Source: an uncultured Clostridia bacterium (GTDB taxonomy: Bacteria; Bacillota; Clostridia; Christensenellales; Borkfalkiaceae). From it: DNA of 64,000 nucleotides. Below, piece by piece: positions 34,857-42,905 of the stretch; position 1 is the stretch's first letter; every line of letters begins with the position of its first letter. The position numbers were made by a program, and so were the translations under genes. The notes beneath the pieces were generated by a model. It saw only the letters and a program-made list of their open reading frames with translations. It did not search any database and was not told the origin of the DNA. The DNA is taken from contig CANREM010000003.1 in the NCBI GenBank assembly GCA_947629675.1, forward strand, positions 1 through 64,000, given 5' to 3'.

Positions 34857-35567
34857 ATGAAGATCTTTTCCAGATTGCTCGCATATCTTCTCTCCAAAAA
34901 GGGGAGCGAAAACGTCGTCCACTACCTCTGCGGCAACGAGGCACTGCCGCTCCCTCTCTCACAGGAGGAGGAGACGGAGATGCTCGGAAAACTCGAGCGC
35001 GGGGAGGACGCCGAACGCATCAAGGCGATGCTCATCGAGCACAACCTCCGCCTCGTCGTCTACATCTCCCGCAAGTTCGAAAACACGGGCGTGGACGGGG
35101 ACGACCTCATCTCCATCGGCACGATCGGCCTCATCAAGGCGATCGGCTCCTTCCGCTCGGACAAGAACATCAAGCTCGCCACCTATGCCTCCCGCTGTAT
35201 CGAAAATGAGATCCTGATGTATCTCCGCCGCACGGCGAGGCTGAAGAGCGAGATCTCCTTCGACGAGCCGATCAACTCCGACTTCGAGGGGAACGAACTG
35301 CTCCTTTCCGACATCCTCGGCACCGACTGCGAGACGGTGTACGGCGGCGTGGAATCGGGGGTGGAGAAGGAGCTTCTCCGCGACGCCCTCTCCAAACTTC
35401 CCGATAGGGAGCGCAAGATCATGTATATGCGCTTCGGCCTCGGCGGCGGGGAGGAGATGACGCAAAAGGACGTCGCCGACGCCCTCGGCATCTCCCAGAG
35501 CTACATATCCCGCCTCGAGAAGAAGATCATCGAACGGCTCAAAAAGGAGATCTCCAAACTCGTATAG
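34857..35567 (+). CDS. sigE: Sporulation sigma factor sigma-E (precursor)
   Basis: A 236-residue sigma factor. The first 30 or so residues ([19 protein letters not shown]) are the hydrophobic pro-sequence, ahead of the NEALPLPLS region where SpoIIGA cleaves. Region 2 reads [20 protein letters not shown] and [15 protein letters not shown]; region 4 ends in [20 protein letters not shown]. It directs early mother-cell transcription. ATG 34857 follows the spoIIGA stop immediately. Confidence 0.95.
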   Translation: MKIFSRLLAYLLSKKGSENVVHYLCGNEALPLPLSQEEETEMLGKLERGEDAERIKAMLIEHNLRLVVYISRKFENTGVDGDDLISIGTIGLIKAIGSFRSDKNIKLATYASRCIENEILMYLRRTARLKSEISFDEPINSDFEGNELLLSDILGTDCETVYGGVESGVEKELLRDALSKLPDRERKIMYMRFGLGGGEEMTQKDVADALGISQSYISRLEKKIIERLKKEISKLV

Positions 35568-35621
35568 AAATTTTGCCGCATAACTTTTTGCAAGCTGCAG
35601 ACACTTACCTGAAAGATACAT

Positions 35622-35645
35622 AAGAAGCGTTGCTTCTTTCGGAGG
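35622..35645 (+). promoter_or_regulatory. Hairpin abutting the sigG ribosome binding site
   Basis: AAGAAGC (35622-35628) pairs with GCTTCTT (35632-35638) around GTT, two bases before GGAGG (35641-35645) of sigG. A leader hairpin that dampens sigG translation has been described in Bacillus subtilis, so this may be an analogous device. Confidence 0.5.
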
Positions 35646-35650
35646 TAAAG

Positions 35651-36421
35651 ATGCAGAGCAGAGTGAGTATTTGCGGCGTGGACACGGCGGGGCTTCCAAA
35701 GCTCTCGCAGAAGGAGAACGAGGAGCTGATGGTGCGCCTCAAGGCGGGAGACAAGGCCGCCCGCGAGAAGTTCATCGTGGGGAACATGCGCCTCGTCCTA
35801 TCCCTCGTAAAGAGGTTTTGGGCAAAGAACGCGCATGCGGACGACGTCTTTCAGGCGGGCTGTGTGGGGCTAATCAAGGCCATCGAGAACTTCGACCTTT
35901 CCTTCAACGTGAAGTTCTCCACCTATGCCGTCCCCATGATCATGGGGGAGATGAAGCGGTATCTGCGCGACGGGAACTCCCTCCGCGTCTCCCGCTCCAT
36001 CCGCGACACCGCCTACCGCATCCTCAAGGTGCGGGAGAGCATCGAGGAGCGCGACGAGGAGGCGACGATCGAAAAGATCGCAAAGGAGATGGAGGTGCAG
36101 GAGCGGGAAGTCGTCTACTGCCTCGACGCCATCTCCGATCCCGTCTCCATCTATGAGCCGGTCTACAATAAGTCGGGGGACACCTTGCAGCTTTTGGACC
36201 AGCTCTGCGACGAGACGCAGAGCGACGAGGTATGGACGGAGCGCGTCGCCCTCCGCGACGCCATCCTGCGCCTCACGGACAGGGAGCAGAAAATTTTGCG
36301 CCTTCGCTACTTCGAGGGAAAGACGCAGACGGAGATCTCGGCGGAAGTGGGCATCTCACAAGCACAGGTCTCCCGCCTCGAAAAGAACGCCCTCGAGTGC
36401 CTCAAGCGGGAAATTTCTTGA
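35651..36421 (+). CDS. sigG: Sporulation sigma factor sigma-G
   Basis: A 256-residue late-forespore sigma factor. The N-terminus (MQSRVSICGVDTAGLPKLS) is the sigma-G type that binds SpoIIAB/CsfB-like regulators. Regions 2 (GNMRLVLSLVKRFWAKN, AGCVGLIKAIENFDLS), 3 and 4 (EVGISQAQVSRLEKNALECL) are intact. The ATG at 35651 follows GGAGG. Placement after sigE repeats the Bacillus order. Confidence 0.94.
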   Translation: MQSRVSICGVDTAGLPKLSQKENEELMVRLKAGDKAAREKFIVGNMRLVLSLVKRFWAKNAHADDVFQAGCVGLIKAIENFDLSFNVKFSTYAVPMIMGEMKRYLRDGNSLRVSRSIRDTAYRILKVRESIEERDEEATIEKIAKEMEVQEREVVYCLDAISDPVSIYEPVYNKSGDTLQLLDQLCDETQSDEVWTERVALRDAILRLTDREQKILRLRYFEGKTQTEISAEVGISQAQVSRLEKNALECLKREIS

Positions 36422-36461
36422 AAATCGTCAAAATCCGAAAAGTTTCGGCATATAGTACGAT

Positions 36462-36791
36462 GTGGAAACGAGCTATTGCGAACTCAAAAAGAAGGAGACG
36501 GTCAACCTCATCGACGGCAAACGCCTCGGGAAGATCACCGACGTCGTCTTTACCTTTCCGGATGGGAAGGTGCTTGGCGTCGTCGTACCCGGGTCGAAGG
36601 GCTTTCACTTCGGAAGGGCGGACCTCTTTATCGACCTTGCCTGCGTCAAGAAGATCGGCGTAGACGTCATTTTCGTCGAAGTGAGATCCGCGCCCAAACC
36701 CGAAAAAAAGAGGGGCAAGTGGGAGGAAGCACCTCCGCCTCCGCCCCCGCCCCGCCATGGGGACAGAAGAGACTACGGTGAATATGAATAA
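36462..36791 (+). CDS. YlmC/YmxH family PRC-barrel sporulation protein
   Basis: A 109-residue protein whose first 80 residues form a PRC-barrel (KKKETVNLIDGKRLGKITDV, VVPGSKGFHFG), typical of YlmC/YmxH proteins found by sigG. The tail is Pro/Arg-rich and ends in acidic residues. The start is GTG at 36462 with no ribosome binding site; CATATAGTA at 36449-36457 resembles a sporulation or sigma-A -10 box only five bases upstream, so a leaderless start is possible. Function is not known. Confidence 0.8.
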   Translation: METSYCELKKKETVNLIDGKRLGKITDVVFTFPDGKVLGVVVPGSKGFHFGRADLFIDLACVKKIGVDVIFVEVRSAPKPEKKRGKWEEAPPPPPPPRHGDRRDYGEYE

Positions 36792-36799
36792 AAAGTAAC

Positions 36800-36830
36800 C
36801 CGTCGGCTTAGCCGGCGGTTCTTCATTTTC
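36800..36830 (+). terminator. Terminator after the sporulation block
   Basis: CCGTCGGC (36800-36807) pairs with GCCGGCGG (36811-36818), loop TTA, followed by TTCTTCATTTT. It lies 9 bp past the YmxH-like stop. Confidence 0.65.
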
Positions 36831-36929
36831 GGGCATAGCCCTTGATTACTAGTCCGTGCGCCACGCGCACATGTGACGACCTGCCAGTCGGCGCGATTGT
36901 TACTTGCGACCCGTCCCAACGGGTCTTTA

Positions 36930-37100
36930 TCCTTGCCCACCCCTCGAGGGGTGGGTGGCACAGCTGCCCTTGCCGTGACGGAAGGGGTGTCGTTTATATT
37001 GCGGTGATGTTTCGACACGCGCGTACCGCGCGGCTCAACATGACGAATAGAATAACACCCCCTCAGTCTCGGCTTCGCCTCGACAGCTCCCCCTCAAGGG
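36930..37100. repeat. Composite inverted-repeat intergenic element
   Basis: The left arm (about 36937-36990) holds CACCCCTCGAGGGGTGGGTG and GCCGTGACGGAAGGGGTG. The right arm (about 37042-37098) is a diverged reverse complement (CACCCCCTCAGTCTCGGCTT; CCCCCTCAAGGGGCAGCCAA). About 50 bp between them contain GATGTTTCGACACGCG and GCTCAACATGAC, itself a common short palindromic unit. It looks like a non-autonomous MITE/REP-type element. The rest of 36792-37296 contains only hairpins and terminators. Confidence 0.7.
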
Positions 37101-37171
37101 GCAGCCAAGGGACATTCTTCCCTTTCATTTCTCTACATTTCTTTTTCTGTTCATCGGCATAGCCTCTTTTG

Positions 37172-37200
37172 AACCACGCGACTATCGCGTGGTTTTCGTT
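37172..37200 (+). terminator. Terminator-like hairpin, second copy of the GACTATC family
   Basis: A perfect 10-bp stem (37172-37181 with 37185-37194), loop CTA, then TTCGTTT. Loop and flanks (TCGGCATAGCCTCTTTTGAA before, TACAACAAAA after) match the hairpin at 43-65, while the stem sequence differs by paired changes. Confidence 0.6.
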
Positions 37201-37207
37201 TACAACA

Positions 37208-37236
37208 AAAAACGGCGTGAAATCGCCGTTTTTACG
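37208..37236. terminator. Bidirectional terminator
   Basis: AAAAACGGCG (37208-37217) pairs with CGCCGTTTTT (37224-37233) around TGAAAT. The A/T ends give U-tracts on both strands, so it can end the minus-strand DnaD-like gene as well as plus-strand transcription. Confidence 0.8.
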
Positions 37237-37296
37237 CTTTTATAGAGTACTATGCGTGGCATAATCGATTGATTTTCCTGTTATCTTCTCGTTTTC

Positions 37297-39012
37297 TCAA
37301 GATTTTTGATAGCAGTCGCACGCCCTTCCGTCCGGCAAAAATCCCGTGTCCGAACACTTCGTGCAGACGAACTTCGGCGTGAAATCGCGCTCCGAGAGTC
37401 GGAGCCTTGCAAGTGCTTCCGCCCGTTCTCTTCTCGCCTCTTCGACGCGCGCTTCGATCTCGGGAAGGGTATGGGGGGAGAAGATCTCCGCCTTGGCAAG
37501 TTCGATCTCTCCCTTCTTGATCGCGGACTCCGCCCGTACGAACTGTTCGTCCCGCGCGGCGATCGCCTGTGCCCGCTCCACGTGGCGCATGGCATTCTGC
37601 CTCCTCACCGCATAGAAGCGTTCGCGCTCGCTCCTTGCGTCTGCGGCGACGGCCGCCTCCGATCTGACGGCGGGGGAAACCTGCGGACGGGCGGCCTCCT
37701 TTTCGGGGATCTCGGAGGGGGTAAACGCTCCCTGCCGCTTCCACTCCGAGAGGAGCTTGTTCATGTAGGGAAGAGGGGAGGAGGCTGCCGCGCTCCGCCT
37801 TGCCGCCTCGAGGATCATCTCGTCCGAGAAGTTCCAGCTCCGCCACACCGCCACCATGTCGAGTGCGGCCTTCGTTTTTTTGATGACTCCGCACACCGAT
37901 TGGATGGAGCCGAGGAGCTTGAGCTGCCGATCCCTTGCATTGCAGTAGTCGCGCACCCCCGCCTCGTCCACGATGCCGCCGAAATACATCTCGTCGAGCA
38001 AGGAATCCATCTCCGAAAATCCGTAGGAAAGGTGCATACAGAGGGTGGCAACGAGGGTAAGGCTGGCCTCGTCATAGCCGCGCTCCGTCCATTTCTCCGC
38101 ATATTCCTCCGCATAGGGGCGGGGGTTCTGCACTTTGACGCCGAGCTTTCTCGCGACCTTAAAGACGATGGAGGTCAGCTCTTCCCTTCTCGCAAGGTAT
38201 TCTCTTGCGTCCGCCTCGGAGGTGGCGTCCTTCTCGATGAGTTCGGAAATCAAGGCGTCGAGGGTCGCAAGCGAGCCTTTTTTCAGCGTCTCGCAGCAGG
38301 CATAGACGACGGAGTAGGAAACGCCCGCCTTTTCCCACTTTTCGAGGAGGTCGTAGTCCCCGTCCTGCGGCTTTCTGAAGATGCCGAGGAGGGTGAAGAT
38401 GCGGGAGAGTTCCTTTTCGTGGACATTGAAGTCGGCAAGTTCCGCCTCCACCTGTTCGTATGTAAATTTATAGCTCTTTGCGAGTTTTTCCGCCTTGTTG
38501 AGAATGTGCGAAGAGGAGAGGCGCGCCCCGTCCTTTTTCGCACAGTAGTCTACGACGAGGAGGAAGGCCTCCTGTTCCATCGGGGTGTTTTCCAAAAATT
38601 CGAGGACGCGCTGCTGCTCGTAGGGGCGAAGGTCCTTTCCCGCCCTTTGCAGAATTTTGAAGAGTTCGCGGTTGAACTCGAGATACTTCTCCGCGCGGAT
38701 GGGTTTGGGCTTTCCGACGGCCGCCGAAACGGGCAGATATTCGATGTAAAGGGGATCGCGGGAGAGAATTTGCACGAGGCCGCATTCCTCCCAGAAGCCG
38801 AAGATGTCCACAAGTTTTTTTGCGGGAATGCGCAGAAGTTTTGCCGTGCTCTCCGCATCGAATTCCTGTGCGCAGTTGCAGAGATACAGCCCATAGAGAT
38901 AGGCGCGGACGGCGTCCCCGCTTGCCTCGGGCAGATACTTTGTGATGAACTCGTTTTCAATGCTCGTGAAACTGCGCTTTGTAAAGTCCTTGGAAAAGGC
39001 GCAAAACGACAT
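37297..39012 (-). CDS. DnaD-domain primosomal protein with C-terminal helicase-loader-type cysteine motif
   Basis: A 571-residue protein. The N-terminal winged-helix region (about 1-110, SIENEFITKYLPEASGDAVR) and helical DnaD-like modules (about 120-400; YGFSEMDSLLDEMYFGG, AVWRSWNFSDEMILEAAR) match DnaD/DnaB_2 primosome proteins that help load helicase. The last 20 residues carry CTKCSDTGFLP followed by CDCYQ, the four-cysteine motif that normally opens the AAA+ helicase loader DnaI/DnaC. No AAA+ domain follows before the stop, and none starts nearby. It looks like a fusion of DnaD protein to the loader's zinc-binding head. GGAGGAG precedes the ATG. A helicase (dnaB) is at 47982. Confidence 0.8.
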   Translation of the reverse strand: MSFCAFSKDFTKRSFTSIENEFITKYLPEASGDAVRAYLYGLYLCNCAQEFDAESTAKLLRIPAKKLVDIFGFWEECGLVQILSRDPLYIEYLPVSAAVGKPKPIRAEKYLEFNRELFKILQRAGKDLRPYEQQRVLEFLENTPMEQEAFLLVVDYCAKKDGARLSSSHILNKAEKLAKSYKFTYEQVEAELADFNVHEKELSRIFTLLGIFRKPQDGDYDLLEKWEKAGVSYSVVYACCETLKKGSLATLDALISELIEKDATSEADAREYLARREELTSIVFKVARKLGVKVQNPRPYAEEYAEKWTERGYDEASLTLVATLCMHLSYGFSEMDSLLDEMYFGGIVDEAGVRDYCNARDRQLKLLGSIQSVCGVIKKTKAALDMVAVWRSWNFSDEMILEAARRSAAASSPLPYMNKLLSEWKRQGAFTPSEIPEKEAARPQVSPAVRSEAAVAADARSERERFYAVRRQNAMRHVERAQAIAARDEQFVRAESAIKKGEIELAKAEIFSPHTLPEIEARVEEARRERAEALARLRLSERDFTPKFVCTKCSDTGFLPDGRACDCYQKS

Positions 39013-39050
39013 CAGATCTCCTCCGAAAAACCTATGGTTTTTCTGCTCTC

Positions 39051-39096
39051 AACATAGGTCACAACGCTTGCTTTTTTCAAACAGGCGTTGTATAAT
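39051..39096. promoter_or_regulatory. Overlapping divergent promoters of the DnaD-like gene and sbcD
   Basis: Plus strand: TTGCTT (39068-39073), 17 bp, TATAAT (39091-39096) for sbcD. Minus strand: TTGAAA (39080-39075), 18 bp, TATGTT (39056-39051) for the DnaD-like gene. The -35 boxes nearly touch. In the minus-strand leader, AAAAACC (39026-39032) and GGTTTTT (39036-39042) form a small hairpin before the ribosome binding site. Confidence 0.6.
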
Positions 39097-39171
39097 AGTA
39101 TAGCATGACCGCCCGGAAAAAGCAATGCGTTTTCCCGCGGCAAAAAAATTTTTCTTGAAGAACAAGCGAGC

Positions 39172-40326
39172 ATGAAGATCTTACATACATCCGATTGGCA
39201 TCTCGGGAAGCGTCTCATGGAGCGCGAACGCCTTTCCGAACAGGCAGAGGTCATGGAGGAGATCGTCTCCGTCTGCGAGGAAAAGGGGGTCGAACTCGTC
39301 CTCATCGCAGGGGACATCTTCGATACCTATCTCCCTTCCGCAGAGGCGGAGGAACTGTTTTTTGCCACCGTCAAGAAGCTCGCAAAGGGCCGTGCGGTCG
39401 TCATCATCGCAGGCAATCACGACGACGGGGTGCGCCTTTCGGCGTCCTCGCCTCTCGCGGCGGAAGAGGGGGTCTACCTCTTCGGCGGACATAACGCTCC
39501 GCCCGCCGTGGGGAATGGCCCCGTCCGCGCCGCCGAAACGGGGAAAAACTATGTCATCATCCAAAACGGCAAGGGGGAGCGCGTCTACATCAACGCCTTT
39601 CCCTATCCCAACGAGGCGCGCCTCAAGGAGATGAAAAGCGACGAGAGCTACACCGAAAAGACCGTCCGCCGCATCGCGGAGGGGGAGGAACGCTACGACG
39701 GCAGCATGCCCTACATCCTCGCCGCCCACCTCTTCGTATCGGGCGCGGAGACCTCTTCGAGCGAGCGCGACATCTCCCTCGGCGGTGCCCGCGTCGTCCC
39801 CGCCGACATTCTCCCGAAGAGCGGCTATACCGCCCTCGGCCACATCCATAAGCTCCAGAAGGTCGCCGAAAACGCCTACTACAGCGGCGCGATCCTGCAA
39901 TACGCCTTCGACGAGGCGAATACGGACAAGTGTCTCCTCCTTCTCGAAACGAAGGGGTCGAAGGTGGAACTTACAGAGAAGATCCCCTTGAAATCGGGCA
40001 AAAAGCTCGTCCGTTTAGAGGCAAACGGGGCGGGTGCCGCCGTCGAACTCCTCAAAAAATATTCCGATGTCTTTATCGAACTCACCCTGCACCTTACCTC
40101 CCCGCTCACCGCGGCGGAGACGGAGGCCCTCCGGGAGGCAAACGATGGGCTGATCTCCCTCAGGACGGAGGTCATTGGCGGAGAGCAGGAGGACATCGTC
40201 TCCCGCGCAGACCTCAATGCAGGGGAACTATTCACGCAATACTACCGCAGCATGTACGGGCAAGAGCCGGACGCCGACATCAGGACGCTCTTTCTGCAGC
40301 TTCTCGGGGAAGGAGGGGAGAAATGA
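39172..40326 (+). CDS. sbcD: Exonuclease SbcCD subunit D
   Basis: SbcD/Mre11, 384 residues. Phosphoesterase motifs are complete: HTSDWHLGK (4-12), AGDIFDTYLPS, IIAGNHDDGVRL and, later, GYTALGHIHKLQ. With SbcC it forms an ATP-dependent nuclease that opens DNA hairpins and processes blocked ends. The start codon lacks a strong Shine-Dalgarno sequence. The stop overlaps sbcC. Confidence 0.94.
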   Translation: MKILHTSDWHLGKRLMERERLSEQAEVMEEIVSVCEEKGVELVLIAGDIFDTYLPSAEAEELFFATVKKLAKGRAVVIIAGNHDDGVRLSASSPLAAEEGVYLFGGHNAPPAVGNGPVRAAETGKNYVIIQNGKGERVYINAFPYPNEARLKEMKSDESYTEKTVRRIAEGEERYDGSMPYILAAHLFVSGAETSSSERDISLGGARVVPADILPKSGYTALGHIHKLQKVAENAYYSGAILQYAFDEANTDKCLLLLETKGSKVELTEKIPLKSGKKLVRLEANGAGAAVELLKKYSDVFIELTLHLTSPLTAAETEALREANDGLISLRTEVIGGEQEDIVSRADLNAGELFTQYYRSMYGQEPDADIRTLFLQLLGEGGEK

Positions 40327-42896
40327 GGCCGATCTATCTGGAATTTTGCGGCGTCAACTCCTTCTCGGAGCCGGCGAAAATCAACTTTGACGAACTTCTC
40401 GAGTACGGCATCTTCGGCATCTTCGGGGACACAGGCTCGGGAAAGAGTACCATCCTCGACTGCATCGGCTTTGCCCTCTTCGGGGCGGTCAGCCGTTCCC
40501 GCACGGGGAGCATCGCGGACATCATCAATTACCGTCAGGACGCCGCCTACGTCAAATTCGAATTTTCCATCGTCTGCGGCGGGAAGCGCAAGACCTTCCG
40601 CGTGGAGCGCGAACTCAAGCGCAAGAACGCCTCGCAGACCGTCCATGTCTATGAGGCGGGGGAGAATGGCTATGTCGCCGTCGCCGACGGCTGCCGCGAG
40701 AGCAACGCCTTCCTTCTCGACGTCATCGGGCTGGAACAGCGCGATTTCGAGAAGTGCATCGCCCTGCCGCAGGGGGAATTTGCACAGTTCGTCAAGGCCC
40801 AGCGGGGGGAGCGGCTCAAGCTCGTCTCACGCCTTTTTGACCTCGAGGCATACGGCGAACAGCTCACGAGGAAGGTGAATAGATACTGCGCCGATGCCGC
40901 AAAGGAGCGGGCGGTCGCAGAGGCCAAACTCGAGCCGTATGCGGACGTCTCGGAGGAGAAGAACAAAGCTCTTTCCGAGGAGATCGAACGTCTCCGCAAG
41001 GAGGAAGCGGGGGCAAGAGCGGCCTTCTTTGCCGCACAGGAGGAGGAGAAGAAGCTCACGATCCTCTTCGGAAAGCGGGAGGAGGCGGAGCGCAACGAAG
41101 CGATCCTTCGCACGCTGGAGGCAAAGCGGGAGGAGATGGAGGAACTCGGCCGCGAGATCGACCGCCTCGAAAAGGCCGCCCGCGTTCTCTCGATAGAGAG
41201 GGAGGGGGCAGAGCTTCGCGCCCGCCACGACCGCGCAACGGAGGACCTCGGGCGCGCAAAGGAAAAACTTACCGGGGCAGAGAGCGTCCTCTCCTCTTTG
41301 GAGGGCTACGACGACGAGGCCGCGGAGAGGGAAATAGAAGGTCTCACGGAGCTTTTAACGAAGGCCGTCTCCGCCGAGGAGATCCGCATCTCCTGCTCCC
41401 GCGCCGAAAAGCGGCTTGCGGAGATCGCGGGAGAGCTTGCCAGGGAGCGGGAACGCTTCAAGGGATTTGATTACGACCAAGAGAGAGCGTCGCTCGAAGA
41501 AGAACTCGACGCCCTCGGTGCGGGCGATCCGCTCGAATATGTGGAAAAACACGGCAAGGGCGCACTCTTTTTCGAAGAGTACGACAAGTTTGCGGGAGAG
41601 CTGGAAACGCTCGCCTCCCGCCATAGAGAAATTCAGGAGGACGCCTCTCCCCTCATCGGGAGCTACCGGAAAGAAGCGGAGAGGGGTCGTATCGCAAGAA
41701 GCACGCTCGGGGAGGATCTCGAAGCGGCGCGCCGCGCGTCCGAGGATGTCCGCCGCCGCCTTCAGATGCTCGAACAGCAGAAGGGACGGTGCGATCTGCA
41801 CGTGCGGCAGGTACAACAGCTCGGCGACGAATTTACCCGCCTCAAGGGGGAGATCGAGGGCTATCGTGCCCGCCTCGGGGACGCCCCGGACAGGAAGGCG
41901 GTAGAGGAAAAACTCCTCCTTTGCAAGCGCGTCCGCAGGGAACAGACGGAAAAGATCTCCCGCGCAAAGGAGACGCACGCCGCGGCAAAGACGCAGCTCG
42001 CCGCCGCCGAGGAGCGGGTGCGGGGGACTTCGGCCGCCTTGGAGGACGGGCGCAGACGCTTCCGCGCCGCCCTCGATGAGGGAGGGTTCCAAAGTCTCGA
42101 GGAGGCAAAGACGCTCTCCGCAAAGCACGGGGATCCCTTGGAGGCAAAGAGAGGGCTGGACGGCTATCGGGCACAGCTCTCCGCAGCACTTGCAAGAAAG
42201 AAGGAATACGAAGGCATCGACTTTTCCGCCGCCACGAAAGAGACCCTGCAGGCCGCTTCCGACGGGTGCGCCCAGCTCGAGACGCAGCTTGCCGCCGTCA
42301 CCCGCCGCGTCGCCCTTGCGGAGGGGGACTTGGAGCGCGGCGTCCGCTCCCTCGAGATAAAGAAACAGCTGGAAGGAGAGCTTGCCGCCGTCAAAAGAAA
42401 GAGCGAGCTTTCCGAGAAACTCAAGAGCCTTCTCGACGGCAATAAATTCATGGAATACGTCGCGGAGGAATATCTGCAGACGGTCGCAAAGAACGCGAGC
42501 GGGAGGCTACTCTCCCTCACGGACGGCAGATATTTTCTGCGCTACGAAGGGGGCTTTTTTGTCGGAGACAACTTCAACGGCGGAAAGCTCCGCGGGGTAC
42601 ACACCCTCTCGGGCGGAGAGACCTTCCTCGTCTCCCTCTCCCTCGCGCTTGCGCTCGGGGCGGAGATCTGTTCGCGGTCGCTGCGTCCCATCGAATTTTT
42701 CTTCCTCGACGAGGGGTTCGGCACCCTCGACGCCCACCTCGTGGACACGGTGATGGACAGCCTCGAAAAACTTCGCGGGGAACATTTCTCCATCGGCATC
42801 ATCTCGCATGTCGAGGAGCTGAAACACAGGATCGACAGAAAACTCTGCGTCGTCAAGGCGACGGAAAAGCAGGGTTCGAAAATAACGGTGGAATGA
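40323..42896 (+). CDS. sbcC: Exonuclease SbcCD subunit C (short form without CxxC hook)
   Basis: SbcC, 857 residues, an SMC-like ATPase. Walker A is GDTGSGKST at 35-43. Two long coiled-coil arms rich in Glu, Arg and Ala follow (about 190-430 and 450-730). The C-terminal lobe has the signature TLSGGETFLVSLSLALALG, then FFFLDEGFGTLD (Walker B, D-loop). The protein is 150-300 residues shorter than usual SbcC. I find no CxxC motif at the coiled-coil apex, only a lone Cys in KGRCDLHV. ATG 40323 overlaps the sbcD stop. Confidence 0.92.
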   Translation: MRPIYLEFCGVNSFSEPAKINFDELLEYGIFGIFGDTGSGKSTILDCIGFALFGAVSRSRTGSIADIINYRQDAAYVKFEFSIVCGGKRKTFRVERELKRKNASQTVHVYEAGENGYVAVADGCRESNAFLLDVIGLEQRDFEKCIALPQGEFAQFVKAQRGERLKLVSRLFDLEAYGEQLTRKVNRYCADAAKERAVAEAKLEPYADVSEEKNKALSEEIERLRKEEAGARAAFFAAQEEEKKLTILFGKREEAERNEAILRTLEAKREEMEELGREIDRLEKAARVLSIEREGAELRARHDRATEDLGRAKEKLTGAESVLSSLEGYDDEAAEREIEGLTELLTKAVSAEEIRISCSRAEKRLAEIAGELARERERFKGFDYDQERASLEEELDALGAGDPLEYVEKHGKGALFFEEYDKFAGELETLASRHREIQEDASPLIGSYRKEAERGRIARSTLGEDLEAARRASEDVRRRLQMLEQQKGRCDLHVRQVQQLGDEFTRLKGEIEGYRARLGDAPDRKAVEEKLLLCKRVRREQTEKISRAKETHAAAKTQLAAAEERVRGTSAALEDGRRRFRAALDEGGFQSLEEAKTLSAKHGDPLEAKRGLDGYRAQLSAALARKKEYEGIDFSAATKETLQAASDGCAQLETQLAAVTRRVALAEGDLERGVRSLEIKKQLEGELAAVKRKSELSEKLKSLLDGNKFMEYVAEEYLQTVAKNASGRLLSLTDGRYFLRYEGGFFVGDNFNGGKLRGVHTLSGGETFLVSLSLALALGAEICSRSLRPIEFFFLDEGFGTLDAHLVDTVMDSLEKLRGEHFSIGIISHVEELKHRIDRKLCVVKATEKQGSKITVE

Positions 42897-42905
42897 GGTA
42901 AAAGT

